The position numbers and the translations under genes are program-made. Under the pieces are notes generated by a model. It was not told the origin of the DNA. It searched no databases and saw only the letters and a list, made by a program, of their open reading frames with translations. DNA of 64,000 nt from Pseudooceanicola sediminis. GTDB taxonomy: Bacteria > Pseudomonadota > Alphaproteobacteria > Rhodobacterales > Rhodobacteraceae. The stretch lies in NCBI RefSeq assembly GCF_003575965.1, contig NZ_QWJJ01000004.1, positions 62,001-126,000 on the forward strand, given 5' to 3'. Shown piece by piece: positions 54,742-63,466 of the stretch (position 1 is the first letter of the stretch; every line of letters starts with the position of its first letter).

Positions 54742-55788
54742 ATGAACGACCTCAACCGTCGCCACATGCTCAAGGCGCTTGTCGCCCTGGGCGGCGCGTC
54801 CATCCTCAACGTGCCTGCCGTCTATGCGCAGGCCGAAAACCTCGTCATCACGACCTATGGCGGCAGTTGGGAAAAATTCTGGCGCGACACGCTGATTCCC
54901 GGCTTTACCGCCGACACCGGCATCGACCCGACGCTCGATATCGGGTTGGGGCGCACCTACATGACCAACCTGCGCGCCGCCGGTGTCGACAACCCGCCCT
55001 ACAGCTGCCTGATGACGAACGAGATCTACGCCACCGTCCTGCGCTCCGAGGGGTATTTCGAGGAACTCGATCTCTCCAAGCTGCCGAACTATGCCGATCT
55101 CTACCCGGTCGCGACCACTGCGTCGGATGGCTGGGCGGCTGTTGGCCTGATCTCTCCCATCGGGCTGGGCTATCGCACCGACATGGTCTCGACCCCGCCG
55201 ACCTCCTGGAAGGATCTCTGGGAAAACCCCGAGTTCAAGGGCCGCATCGGTCTCTACAACATCAAGAACTCCGCCGGTAAGATGTTCCTGATGCTGACCT
55301 CGATGATGTACGGCAAGGGCATGGACGATCTCGACACCGGGTTCGAAATGCTCAAGGAACTCGGCCCCGTCTACCAGACCGACTTCAACATGAGCACGGC
55401 GATGGCCACCGGCGAAATCGCCATCGCGCCCTTCGACTTCGGTGAAATCGCCCGGCTGCGCAACCAGGGCCTGCCCGTCGATTGCACCATCCCCGCCGAG
55501 GGGCTGATGATGTGGGACCAGACCTTCAACATCTGCAAGAACACCCCGGCGCGCGATGCCGCCTACCAATACCTCAACTTCGTCCTCGGACCGGTCGGTC
55601 AGGATCTGCTGATGCGCGAATTCTTCGTCTCGCCCGTCAACAAGACCGTGACCGTCCCCGAGGAACTGGCGCGTGACGTTCCCGTCTCCGGTGCCGCGAT
55701 GGATCAGTTCATCGCATGGGACTGGGACCTGATGAACGACAACGCCGAAGAAATCGCACGTCGCTGGAACGAGATCTTCGGCGCGTAA
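54742..55788 (+). CDS. ABC transporter substrate-binding protein (polyamine/PotD type)
   Basis: Periplasmic family 1 solute-binding protein, 348 aa, with a twin-arginine-like signal NRRHMLKALVALGGASI ending near VYAQA. Typical core: LVITTYGGSWEKFWRDTLIPGF, SWKDLWENPEFKGRIGL, DFNMSTAMATGEIAIAP. Transports a charged amine or similar solute in known relatives. Last gene before a strong terminator, but the ABC ATPase and permeases continue 114 bases on, so the terminator may raise the receptor:permease ratio. Confidence 0.92.
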   Translation: MNDLNRRHMLKALVALGGASILNVPAVYAQAENLVITTYGGSWEKFWRDTLIPGFTADTGIDPTLDIGLGRTYMTNLRAAGVDNPPYSCLMTNEIYATVLRSEGYFEELDLSKLPNYADLYPVATTASDGWAAVGLISPIGLGYRTDMVSTPPTSWKDLWENPEFKGRIGLYNIKNSAGKMFLMLTSMMYGKGMDDLDTGFEMLKELGPVYQTDFNMSTAMATGEIAIAPFDFGEIARLRNQGLPVDCTIPAEGLMMWDQTFNICKNTPARDAAYQYLNFVLGPVGQDLLMREFFVSPVNKTVTVPEELARDVPVSGAAMDQFIAWDWDLMNDNAEEIARRWNEIFGA

Positions 55789-55809
55789 CCCCCGTTACCT
55801 CCCCGACTT

Positions 55810-55842
55810 CCCGTCCTGCCGCGCGCAGGACGGGATTTTTTT
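55810..55842 (+). terminator. Intrinsic terminator after the solute-binding protein gene
   Basis: Perfect 10-bp stem CCCGTCCTGC / GCAGGACGGG (55810-55819, 55825-55834), 5-base loop, then ATTTTTTT. It lies inside the transport operon. Confidence 0.92.
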
Positions 55843-55901
55843 CCAGGTTCGGCCTGCCTTTCACTGGGGCGGGCTTTTCATCCAAGAACGGCCCCCACCC
55901 C

Positions 55902-56984
55902 ATGACCGAAGTCTCCCTCCGCTCTCTCCAGAAACTCTACGGCAAGACCGCGGCCCTCAAGGCGATCTCGCTCGACGTCACGCACGGAGAATTCGTGTCG
56001 CTGCTCGGCCCCTCCGGCTGCGGCAAGTCCACCACCCTGAAATGTATCGCCGGGTTCGAAGATATCACCGACGGCCGCATATGCTTCGACAACAAGGATA
56101 TCTCGCGCAAACTGCCCGAGGATCGCGACATCGGCATGGTGTTTCAATCCTACGCGCTGTTTCCCCACATGACCGTGACGCAGAACCTCGCCTTCGGGCT
56201 CGAGATGCGCCGTGTCCCCAAGGCCGACATCGCCCGCCGCGTCGCCAGCGCGATGGAGATGGTCCAGCTCACCCCCTATGCCGACCGCTATCCAAAGGCG
56301 CTGTCGGGCGGACAGCAGCAACGCGTCGCCCTGGCCCGCGCCCTTGTCATCGAACCCGCGATCCTGTTGCTTGATGAACCCCTCGCCAACCTCGACGCAA
56401 AGCTGCGCGACGAAATGCGCGGCTTTATCCGCGACCTGCAAAAACGCGTCGGCATCACGACGATCTACGTCACCCACGACCAGAACGAGGCGATGACCAT
56501 GTCCGACCGCGTCGTCGTCATGTTCGACGGTGAAATCGCGCAGGCCGCCGCCCCCGAAGACGTCTACAACCGCCCCGCCTCCGAACGTGTCGCGCGCTTT
56601 GTCGGCAATGCCAATATCCTCGACCTGCCCGTCGCCGGGGCAGATGCGCAGGGCACCACCGTCACCCTGCCGGGCGGCACCCCCCTGCACATCGCGCCCT
56701 GCGCGGCACCGGCACGCGCCGGGGCACCGGATCGTCTGCGCGTGATGGCCCGCCCGGAACAGATCACCCTGACCGGCCCCGGCCTCGGCCAGCTGCCCGG
56801 CCGCATCGAAAAGCGCTATTTCAGCGGCGGTCACGTCGAATACACCGTCGCCACCGAGTGCGGCGCCCTCTTCGTCACCGGCCCCACCACGCAGCACGTC
56901 TCCGAAGGCGACACCGTCGGGCTGTCCTTCGACCCGGCCCGCCTCTGGCCCCTGCCCGATCCCGCACCGGAGCGCGCCCAATGA
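55902..56984 (+). CDS. ABC transporter ATP-binding protein (PotA type)
   Basis: ATPase of the importer, 360 aa. Walker A GPSGCGKSTT (~38), Q-loop FQSYALFPHMTV, signature LSGGQQQRVALARAL, Walker B ILLLDEPLANLDA, H-loop THDQNEAM; C-terminal TOBE regulatory domain (~240-360). Overlaps permease 1 by four bases. Classic PotABC gene order. ATG 55902. Confidence 0.94.
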   Translation: MTEVSLRSLQKLYGKTAALKAISLDVTHGEFVSLLGPSGCGKSTTLKCIAGFEDITDGRICFDNKDISRKLPEDRDIGMVFQSYALFPHMTVTQNLAFGLEMRRVPKADIARRVASAMEMVQLTPYADRYPKALSGGQQQRVALARALVIEPAILLLDEPLANLDAKLRDEMRGFIRDLQKRVGITTIYVTHDQNEAMTMSDRVVVMFDGEIAQAAAPEDVYNRPASERVARFVGNANILDLPVAGADAQGTTVTLPGGTPLHIAPCAAPARAGAPDRLRVMARPEQITLTGPGLGQLPGRIEKRYFSGGHVEYTVATECGALFVTGPTTQHVSEGDTVGLSFDPARLWPLPDPAPERAQ

Positions 56985-57820
56985 AACGGTTCCGCGCCTC
57001 TCTTCTCATCGCCCCCGTTGCGGCGCTGATCTTCGTCTTCGTGATCCTGCCCTACGTCACCGTCCTGATCATGAGCTTTCGGGCCACCGCCGACGGTCAG
57101 CCCTATGGCCAGGGCTTCAGCGTTGAGGGCTACCAACAGTTCTTCAGCCAGCCCTACTACGCGCTGTCGCTGCCCTCGTCCCTTGCGCTCGGGATGGCGA
57201 CGACACTGGTCTGCCTGATCCTGGGCTATCCCATCGCCCTGCACATCGCGACCGCGTCGCGAAAATGGCGTGGCCTGCTCTATGGCATCGTGCTTTCGCC
57301 GCTTCTGGTCGGCATCGTGGTGCGCAGCTACGGCTGGACCATCCTGCTGGGCAACTCCGGCGTCATCAATGCCACCCTGCGCAACCTCGGCCTGATCGAC
57401 CGGCCACTGCCACTCATGTACAACAACTTCGGCGTTGTCCTCGCCCTGGCGCATGTGTTCCTGCCGTTCATGGTGCTGCCGCTGCTGTCCTCGCTCCAGT
57501 CCATCGACCCCGCCATTGCACAGGCCGCGCGGTCCCTGGGCGCGCGCCGCTTCACCATCTTCCGCCGCGTGACCTTTCCGGTTTCCATGCCGGGCGTGCA
57601 GGCGGGCTGCATCCTTGTCTTCGTGCTGGCGATCTCCTCCTATGTCACGCCGTCGCTTGTCGGCGGGATGCGCGTCAAGACCACGACCCTGCTGGTCATC
57701 GACGCCCTGATCGACCAGTACCAATGGCCGTTCGGCTCGGCCATGGCGCTGATCCTGGCCGTCAGCGCCGGACTCGTCGTGCTGATCTTCGCCCGCCTGA
57801 CCCGCATGAAGTGGACCTGA
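56981..57820 (+). CDS. ABC transporter permease 1 (PotB type)
   Basis: 279 aa, six helices. Contains the EAA loop for coupling to the ATPase: QAARSLGARRFTIFRRVTFP. N-terminal region (APVAALIFVFVILPYVTVLIMSF) and the SSYVTPSLVGG segment are typical of PotB/PotH. Followed three bases later by permease 2. Confidence 0.93.
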   Translation: MKRFRASLLIAPVAALIFVFVILPYVTVLIMSFRATADGQPYGQGFSVEGYQQFFSQPYYALSLPSSLALGMATTLVCLILGYPIALHIATASRKWRGLLYGIVLSPLLVGIVVRSYGWTILLGNSGVINATLRNLGLIDRPLPLMYNNFGVVLALAHVFLPFMVLPLLSSLQSIDPAIAQAARSLGARRFTIFRRVTFPVSMPGVQAGCILVFVLAISSYVTPSLVGGMRVKTTTLLVIDALIDQYQWPFGSAMALILAVSAGLVVLIFARLTRMKWT

Positions 57821-57823
57821 GAG

Positions 57824-58603
57824 ATGCGTATCGCCACCCCCCTGCTCGCCGTCTTCCGCACGCTGGTCTACGTCTTCCTGCTGGCGCCCATCCTCGTCGT
57901 GGTCCTCGCCTCGCTCAACGCGGGCAACTTCCTGACGTTTCCGCCACAGGGCCTCAGCCTGCGCTGGTTCTGGACCTTCCTGAACAACGACATCTTCCTC
58001 AACGCCATCGCCTATTCCGCAACCCTCGCCGCCTGCGCCACCGCCGTTTCGCTGGTGCTGGGCACCATGGCCTCGCTCTACTTCACCCGCCACGCCGGCA
58101 AGCACGCCGAGGCCGTGCGCATCGGCGTCCTGCTGCCGCTGATCCTGCCGGAAATCCTGACCGCCATCGCCCTGCTGTTCTTCTTTTACGAAATCGGCGT
58201 CGGCACCGAACACAAGATCGCCCTGTTCACCGGTCACGTCCTGATGACCCTGCCGTTCATCTTCCTCAACGTGAACACCTCGCTTCAGGGGCGCGACGAC
58301 TCCATCGAGCTGGCCGCGCGGACCCTCGGCGCCTCGCGCTATACCGCCTTCCGCCGCGTGACCCTGCCGCTGATCGCGCCGGGGCTTTCGACGGGGGCGG
58401 TCTTCGCGTTCATCATCAGCTTTGACACTTTCGGAATTTCCTTCATTCTCAAGGGCACCGGATCAGCCCCCCTGCCAATCCAGCTGTTCGACTACCTGCG
58501 TTTCAATTTCACCCCCGAGGCCGCCGCCGTGTCCACCGTCTCCATCCTGATGACCCTTGTTCTGGTGGTTGCCGCCGATCTGCTGTTCGGGCGGCGTGAC
58601 TGA
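57824..58603 (+). CDS. ABC transporter permease 2 (PotC type)
   Basis: 259 aa, six helices; EAA loop ELAARTLGASRYTAFRRVTLPLIAPG, opening FLLAPILVVVLASLNAGNFLTFPPQGLSLRWF and a FIISFDTFGIS segment characteristic of PotC/PotI. Starts three bases after permease 1, ends four bases before the GntR gene. Confidence 0.93.
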   Translation: MRIATPLLAVFRTLVYVFLLAPILVVVLASLNAGNFLTFPPQGLSLRWFWTFLNNDIFLNAIAYSATLAACATAVSLVLGTMASLYFTRHAGKHAEAVRIGVLLPLILPEILTAIALLFFFYEIGVGTEHKIALFTGHVLMTLPFIFLNVNTSLQGRDDSIELAARTLGASRYTAFRRVTLPLIAPGLSTGAVFAFIISFDTFGISFILKGTGSAPLPIQLFDYLRFNFTPEAAAVSTVSILMTLVLVVAADLLFGRRD

Positions 58604-58607
58604 CGCC

Positions 58608-59303
58608 ATGGCCCAGCTTGATTCCCAGTTGAACCTGCGCCCCATCGGGCTCGAAGTGGCCGACCGTATGCAGGCCGCCATCGTGCGCGAAGCCTATCGC
58701 CCCGGCGAAAAGCTGGGCGAGGTCGAAATCTGCGCACAGTTCGGCGTGTCCCGCTCGCCCCTGCGCGAAGCGTTCCAGATCCTCGAAAACCGAGGCCTGG
58801 TCGAACGCCGCCCCCGCATCGGCACCCGCGTGACGGAAATGTCGGTCCAGACCCTGGACGAGATCACCCTCTGCCGCGCCCCGCTCGAAGCGGCCTGCTC
58901 GGGCCTTCTCGCGGCCCTGCCCGACCACGCCCGCGTCGCCACAGCGCTCGAGGTCGAGCTGGACGCGATGCGCGCCGCCCATGATCGCGGCGACCCCCTC
59001 GCCGGGTTCGAGGCGAACGTGCGCATGACCATGCTGTCGCACGACATGTGCGGCAATTCCGTGCTGGTGCGCCTGCTGCGCCAGCTCGATGTCTCGGCGC
59101 TGCGCTATCGCTATCGCGCCTATCGCCAGATGCCCGAAATGCTGTCCTCGATGATCGCCAGCAACGCCGGGATGGTGGCCGAAATCCGCGCCGGTCGCCC
59201 CGACGCCGCCCGCGACATCACCGAACAACTGGTCTGGCGCGCCTGGGAAACCACCCGTCAGCTTTTCATCGATTCCGAAAAGACCCGCCCTGAAAATGAC
59301 TGA
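58608..59303 (+). CDS. GntR-family transcriptional regulator (FCD type)
   Basis: 231 aa. N-terminal winged helix (RMQAAIVREAYRPGEKLGEVEIC, QFGVSRSPLREAFQILENRGLVERR) and all-helical C-terminal FCD-like ligand domain (residues ~90-220) with Asp/His metal-site candidates. Start ATG 58608; overlaps the next gene by eight bases. Probably senses the imported compound or its product and acts on the divergent control region at 53.6 kb. Confidence 0.92.
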   Translation: MAQLDSQLNLRPIGLEVADRMQAAIVREAYRPGEKLGEVEICAQFGVSRSPLREAFQILENRGLVERRPRIGTRVTEMSVQTLDEITLCRAPLEAACSGLLAALPDHARVATALEVELDAMRAAHDRGDPLAGFEANVRMTMLSHDMCGNSVLVRLLRQLDVSALRYRYRAYRQMPEMLSSMIASNAGMVAEIRAGRPDAARDITEQLVWRAWETTRQLFIDSEKTRPEND

Positions 59304-60315
59304 TCAAACCGCCCTCCGTGCCGCTGCTGCAACCGCGTCCTCGCCCCATGATCCCGATCAGGCCGCCGGCCTTCACCACGACGGCGACCCCGGCCCGGAC
59401 CGCGCCGTCGCGCCCCGTCCCGACATTCCCCTGCTTGGCTACATGATGGCATCGGTTCATGACCAGCTGCGCCCGCTGGGCACGCCGATCCCGCACGACC
59501 GGCTCGCCAGCTTGTCCCCCGACCGCCGCGCCGCCGTCACCTGTGCCGTAACCTCGGCCGTCAACGGGGCAGCGGCGGACCTGCTCGACCTGCTGCCCAA
59601 CCTGCGGCGCATCGTGTCGGCCGGGGCGGGACGCGACCGTTTCGACCATGCCGGCCTGGCACGCCGCGGGATCGAGCTGTGCGATACCGGCGCGCTCGTC
59701 TCCTCCGACACCGCCGACATGGCCATCGCGCTGCTCTATGCGCTGGCCCGCGACATCCCGCGCGCCGACGCCCATGTCCGGTCGGGGCAATGGACCAACG
59801 CGCATTTTGGCCACCGCACCCGCGTGGCAGGCAAGACCGTCGGCGTCGTCGGGCTGGGGCGCATCGGCTGGCTGATCGCTCAGCGCCTCTCCGGGGCCGG
59901 GCTCAGCGTGCTCTATCATACCCGAGCCGCCCGCCCCGATGCCCCCTGGGCACATGAACCCGACCTTGCCGCGCTGGCCCGACGCGCCGATTTCCTGGTC
60001 CTGGCCGTGCCGGGCGGGGCGGCGACCACTGGCCTGATCGACGCTGCCATCCTGCGCGCCCTCGGGCCACGCGGATTTGTCGTCAATATCTCGCGCGGAT
60101 CGGTGATCGACGAAGACGCGCTGATCAGCGCCCTTTCCGATGGCACGATCGCCGGGGCGGCGTTGGACGTGTTTCAATCAGAACCGACCCCCGATGCACG
60201 TTTTGCCACGCTGCCAAACGCCATCCTCACCCCGCATATTGCCGCCATCACCGAAGATTTCGCCGCCGAACTGGCCGCCGAAATCGCCCGCCTCGTGCGC
60301 CAGGCCCTGCCCTAA
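59296..60315 (+). CDS. D-2-hydroxyacid dehydrogenase (NAD-binding)
   Basis: Reversible oxidation of a 2-hydroxy acid to the 2-oxo acid. 339 aa. Rossmann motif GKTVGVVGLGRIG (~175), catalytic Arg in NISRGSVIDEDAL, Asp/Glu segment ALDVFQSEPTPD and His in TPHIAAITED. The first ~45 residues are low-complexity (Ala/Asp/His/Pro-rich) and precede the expected catalytic domain, so the true start could be later, but the overlap with gntR (ATG ACT GA) favours 59296. Last gene of the ABC operon, suggesting a hydroxy-acid step in the catabolism of the imported compound. Confidence 0.9.
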   Translation: MTDQTALRAAAATASSPHDPDQAAGLHHDGDPGPDRAVAPRPDIPLLGYMMASVHDQLRPLGTPIPHDRLASLSPDRRAAVTCAVTSAVNGAAADLLDLLPNLRRIVSAGAGRDRFDHAGLARRGIELCDTGALVSSDTADMAIALLYALARDIPRADAHVRSGQWTNAHFGHRTRVAGKTVGVVGLGRIGWLIAQRLSGAGLSVLYHTRAARPDAPWAHEPDLAALARRADFLVLAVPGGAATTGLIDAAILRALGPRGFVVNISRGSVIDEDALISALSDGTIAGAALDVFQSEPTPDARFATLPNAILTPHIAAITEDFAAELAAEIARLVRQALP

Positions 60316-60367
60316 TCCCTACTCTGCCCTGAACCCAGCCCTGCCCTGATCTGCGCCCTGAGCTGCC

Positions 60368-60418
60368 CCCGGCCCCAATCTGATCCCGGCCCCAATCTGA
60401 TCCCGGCCCCAATCCGCT
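60368..60418. repeat. Tandem repeat, 3 x 17 bp
   Basis: CCCGGCCCCAATCTGAT (60368-60384 and 60385-60401) and a variant ending CCGCT (60402-60418), just after the dehydrogenase gene. Confidence 0.9.
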
Positions 60419-60740
60419 CCCGGCCCAACACCAAAGCCGTCCATGACCCGCCCCGCCTGACCTAAAGGCCCGGGGCTGGGCCGGGGCCTGTCCCCTCACC
60501 AGGTCCGGCCCCACACTGGCCGCTCGCCCGCCCCCTGGCCTGTCCCCCAAATGCCTCGGGCGCCCCGTCTGGCGCCCGCCCCAACCCTGTCGCACCGCGG
60601 CCAGGTTCGGCGCATCCGCCGCCGCCCCCTTGCGCTCGCTCATACATGTTCTATCTTTGTTCCAGCCGCGTTACTCGTCGCTTTGCAAATGGCCCTTGCA
60701 GGCTTTGCAAAGGCGCCGGGATGCACACGGGCGCACCGGC

Positions 60741-60804
60741 ACCAGTGAAAACTGGCACCAGTGAAAACCGGCACCAGTGAAAACCGGGACCAGTGAAAAC
60801 CGGG
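60741..60804. repeat. Tandem repeat, 4 x 16 bp, upstream of the radical SAM gene
   Basis: Four units of ACCAGTGAAAAC(C/T)GG(C/G) at 60741, 60757, 60773 and 60789, ending 26 bases before the GTG start. Each contains CAGTGAAAACCGG. Could be an array of regulator sites or a leader element. Confidence 0.9.
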
Positions 60805-60830
60805 ACCGGGCTAAAGAGAGGGATCATCGC

Positions 60831-62081
60831 GTGGCACAGCTCGACATCAGCCAGAAACTCACCATCCTCGCGGATGCGGCGAAATACGATGCGTCCTGCG
60901 CCTCCTCGGGGGCGAAAAAGCGCGACTCGCGCGATGGCACCGGCATCGGGTCGATCACCGGCGGCGGTGGGATCTGTCACGCCTATGCCCCCGACGGGCG
61001 CTGCATCAGCCTGCTCAAGATCCTGCTGACCAACAGCTGCATCTTCGATTGCCACTACTGCATCAACCGCCGCAGCTCCAACGTGCGCCGCGCCCGCTTT
61101 ACCGCGCCCGAGGTCGTCGACCTCACCCTCAACTTCTATCGCCGCAACTACATCGAAGGGCTGTTCCTGTCCTCCGGCATCATCGCCAGCGCCAACTACA
61201 CCATGGAACAGATCGTCGAGGTCGCGCGGTCCCTGCGCGAAGACCACGACTTTCGCGGCTACATCCACCTCAAGACCATTCCCAATGCCGACGCCGAACT
61301 GATCGCGCAGGCCGGGCGCTACGCCGACCGCGTCTCGATCAATGTCGAACTGCCCACCCGGCAGGGCCTCGAACGCCTTGCCCCGGAAAAATCCGAAACC
61401 CAGATCGAAGGCGCGATGGCCGACATGGCCACCGTGATCGAAGACGGCGCGGATGCCCGCAAACGCTACAAATCCGCGCCCCGTTATGCCCCCGCCGGCC
61501 AGTCGACGCAGATGATCATCGGGGCCGACGCTGCCAATGACCGCGACATCGTGCGTCGCGCCTCGGGCCTCTACACGCGGTTCAAGCTCAAGCGCGTCTA
61601 TTACTCGGCCTTCAGCCCGATCCCCGATGCCTCCGCCGTGCTGCCACTGCAACGCCCGCCGATGCAGCGCGAACACCGGCTCTATCAATCCGACTGGCTG
61701 ATCCGCTGCTACGATTTCTCTCTGGCCGAGGTCACATCGGTCGCCGATACCGCCACCGGAATGCTGCCGCTGGACATCGACCCGAAGCTGGCATGGGCGC
61801 TGAAATTCCGTGGACAGTTTCCCGTCGACGTGAACCGCGCCCCGCGCGAGATGCTGTTGCGTATCCCCGGCCTGGGGCCGACGGCCGTGAATCGCCTGCT
61901 CAAGGCGCGCCGCTATCGCAGCCTGCGCCTGGCCGACGTGGCCCGCGCCACGACCTCGGTCAAGAAACTGCGCCCCTTCATTATCTGCGAAGACTGGCGG
62001 CCCCTGGCGCTGACCGACAGCGCCGACCTCAAGGCGCTGATCACCCCGAAACCAAAGCAGATGGAGCTGTTTGCGGTATGA
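60831..62081 (+). CDS. Putative DNA modification/repair radical SAM protein
   Basis: 416 aa; radical SAM core with the CX3CX2C cluster CIFDCHYC (~75-82) for a [4Fe-4S]-SAM, GLFLSSGI and IHLKTIPN barrel segments, and a helix-hairpin-helix DNA-binding end LLRIPGLGPTAVNRLLKARR (landmark). This is the family named putative DNA modification/repair radical SAM protein, distantly related to spore photoproduct lyase. GAGAGGG precedes GTG 60831; an ATG-led extension to 60777 would enter the tandem repeats. Overlaps the next gene by four bases. Substrate lesion unknown. Confidence 0.9.
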   Translation: MAQLDISQKLTILADAAKYDASCASSGAKKRDSRDGTGIGSITGGGGICHAYAPDGRCISLLKILLTNSCIFDCHYCINRRSSNVRRARFTAPEVVDLTLNFYRRNYIEGLFLSSGIIASANYTMEQIVEVARSLREDHDFRGYIHLKTIPNADAELIAQAGRYADRVSINVELPTRQGLERLAPEKSETQIEGAMADMATVIEDGADARKRYKSAPRYAPAGQSTQMIIGADAANDRDIVRRASGLYTRFKLKRVYYSAFSPIPDASAVLPLQRPPMQREHRLYQSDWLIRCYDFSLAEVTSVADTATGMLPLDIDPKLAWALKFRGQFPVDVNRAPREMLLRIPGLGPTAVNRLLKARRYRSLRLADVARATTSVKKLRPFIICEDWRPLALTDSADLKALITPKPKQMELFAV

Positions 62082-62935
62082 CCCACCATGTCATCCGGCT
62101 CGACGCCCCGGACGATTTCGATGGCTGGCGCGACGCGGCACGCGCCCTGGCAGGCTCCGGCGTGCCCGCCGACCGTGTGCTCTGGCAGGTCGGGGATCAG
62201 CCCGCCGACCTGTTCGCCACGCCGCACCGCGCCCCGGTCGCTCCGATCTCGCCTTCCGCCGCCCGCCTGAACGTGCCGCGCGATTTCATCCAACTGGCGC
62301 GCAGCGTGGTGCTGCACCGCGACCCTGAGCGATTCTCGCTGCTTTACGCGCTGCTGCTGCGGGTGCTGCACCGGCCCGCGCTGATGCAGGACGCCACCGA
62401 CCCGCTGCGTCGCCGGGTCGAGGGGCTGTCGCAGGCCGTCCGCCGCGACATGCACAAGATGCGGGCCTTTGTGCGCTTTCGCGAAATCACGATGCCGGGC
62501 CAGGACGGGGATGCGGCAGAGGGCCAGTCGCGCTTCGTCGCCTGGTTCGAACCCGACCACCACATCACCCGCACCAATGCCGCGTTTTTCGTCGGTCGCT
62601 TTGCGACGATGCACTGGTCGATCCTGACACCGGATGCCGCTATTCACTGGGACGGGACGACCCTGCGCCAAGGCCCGGGCGCCAGCGCCGCCGACGCCGC
62701 CCCCGGTGATCCGCTGGAAGAGGTCTGGAAGGCGTATTACAGCGCCATCTTCAACCCTGCCCGCCTGAACCCGCGCGCCATGCTCAGCGAGATGCCGATG
62801 AAATACTGGAAGAACTTGCCGGAGGCCGCCCTGATCCCCGACCTGATGGCGACGGCCCGCGCCCGCGAACTCGACATGATCGAGCGGTCACGCGCCGCAC
62901 AGGGTCGCCACGGCACCGCCAAGGTGGGTCGCTAG
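62078..62935 (+). CDS. DUF4130 (TIGR03915-type) putative DNA repair protein
   Basis: 285 aa, the regular partner of the radical SAM gene. Features: VLWQVGD near ~35, VPRDFIQLARSVVLHRDPERFSLLYALLLRVL, RRDMHKMRAFVRFREI, WFEPDHHITRTNAAFFVGRFA and a MPMKYWKNLPEA end. In many bacteria this domain is fused to a uracil-DNA-glycosylase-like (UdgX) domain; here the protein ends after the DUF4130 part, so no glycosylase is present. Overlaps the radical SAM gene (ATGA). Thought to assist DNA repair; mechanism unproven. Confidence 0.88.
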   Translation: MTHHVIRLDAPDDFDGWRDAARALAGSGVPADRVLWQVGDQPADLFATPHRAPVAPISPSAARLNVPRDFIQLARSVVLHRDPERFSLLYALLLRVLHRPALMQDATDPLRRRVEGLSQAVRRDMHKMRAFVRFREITMPGQDGDAAEGQSRFVAWFEPDHHITRTNAAFFVGRFATMHWSILTPDAAIHWDGTTLRQGPGASAADAAPGDPLEEVWKAYYSAIFNPARLNPRAMLSEMPMKYWKNLPEAALIPDLMATARARELDMIERSRAAQGRHGTAKVGR

Positions 62936-63256
62936 CGGCTGCGCAGCCCAGACCAATTGCCGAGACAGGAGGGGCAGACCACACCTGCAAATGCCGTGCC
63001 GGACCGATCCCGCGGCGCGGCGTACGTTGCATTAACCCTGTCGCGCGGCGCAAACGCCCACCGTTCAGATACCGCCCGGATACCGACGCAGGCACCGACG
63101 TGCCAAATCGCGGTTTTCCTGAATTAACCTGTGAAAAGACCCCTGTTCGCGCCAACGCGCCGTGCGGCAATACCGACGTCGCAAAAACGCGTATTAACCA
63201 AGGTCTATCCTCGCCCCGGTGGGGCGTGTCACAGCTCGGATACCTTGGGGGGAAAG
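62936..63256. other. Gene-free interval containing repeat copy 3
   Basis: Apart from the dispersed repeat it holds GAATTAACC and GTATTAACCAAG segments and a GC hairpin CGCCCC-GGTG-GGGCG-like near 63210-63228 (before the tRNA 3' end). No gene. Confidence 0.55.
63013..63129 (+). repeat. Dispersed intergenic repeat, copy 3
   Basis: GCGGCGCGGCGTACGTTGCATTAA, then CACCGTTCAGATACCGCCCGG with GATACCG motifs 11 bases apart, CCAAATCGCG and GAATTAACC. Bases 63059-63112 are identical to 43523-43576. Between the convergent DUF4130 gene (plus) and tRNA-Asp (minus). Confidence 0.9.
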
Positions 63257-63333
63257 TGGCGCGGTTGACGGGGCTCGAACCCGCGACCCCCGGCGTGACA
63301 GGCCGGTACTCTAACCAACTGAGCTACAACCGC
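63257..63333 (-). tRNA. tRNA-Asp (GTC), copy 1
   Basis: 77 nt with an encoded CCA. Acceptor stem GCGGTTG / CAACCGC, D-arm GCTCAGTTGGTTAGAGT, anticodon loop CTGTCAC (anticodon GTC, decodes Asp), T-arm GGGTTCGAGCCC. Identical to the second copy. Confidence 0.97.
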
Positions 63334-63466
63334 GCGTGAGGGGCGGAATAGACCGGGGCGGCGGGGGCGTCAATGCAAAAATGCCCCCCGAGGCGGGATC
63401 TTTTTGCGATCTTACGACGGGGCTTGCCGCTGCGCATCGGCGTGCCGCAACCGGCTGTCGAACATG

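Larger units (their letters stand above)
60316..60830. other. Gene-free interval with two tandem-repeat arrays
   Basis: 515 bases, extremely C-rich in the first half. Holds 3 x 17-bp units at 60368-60418 and 4 x 16-bp units at 60741-60804. No gene; minus-strand frames are proline/glycine/arginine artefacts. Confidence 0.7.

Noticed and set aside
60741-60804. CRISPR-like array (four 16-bp units)
   Set aside because: Units are contiguous with no spacers and no cas genes are nearby; it is a tandem repeat.
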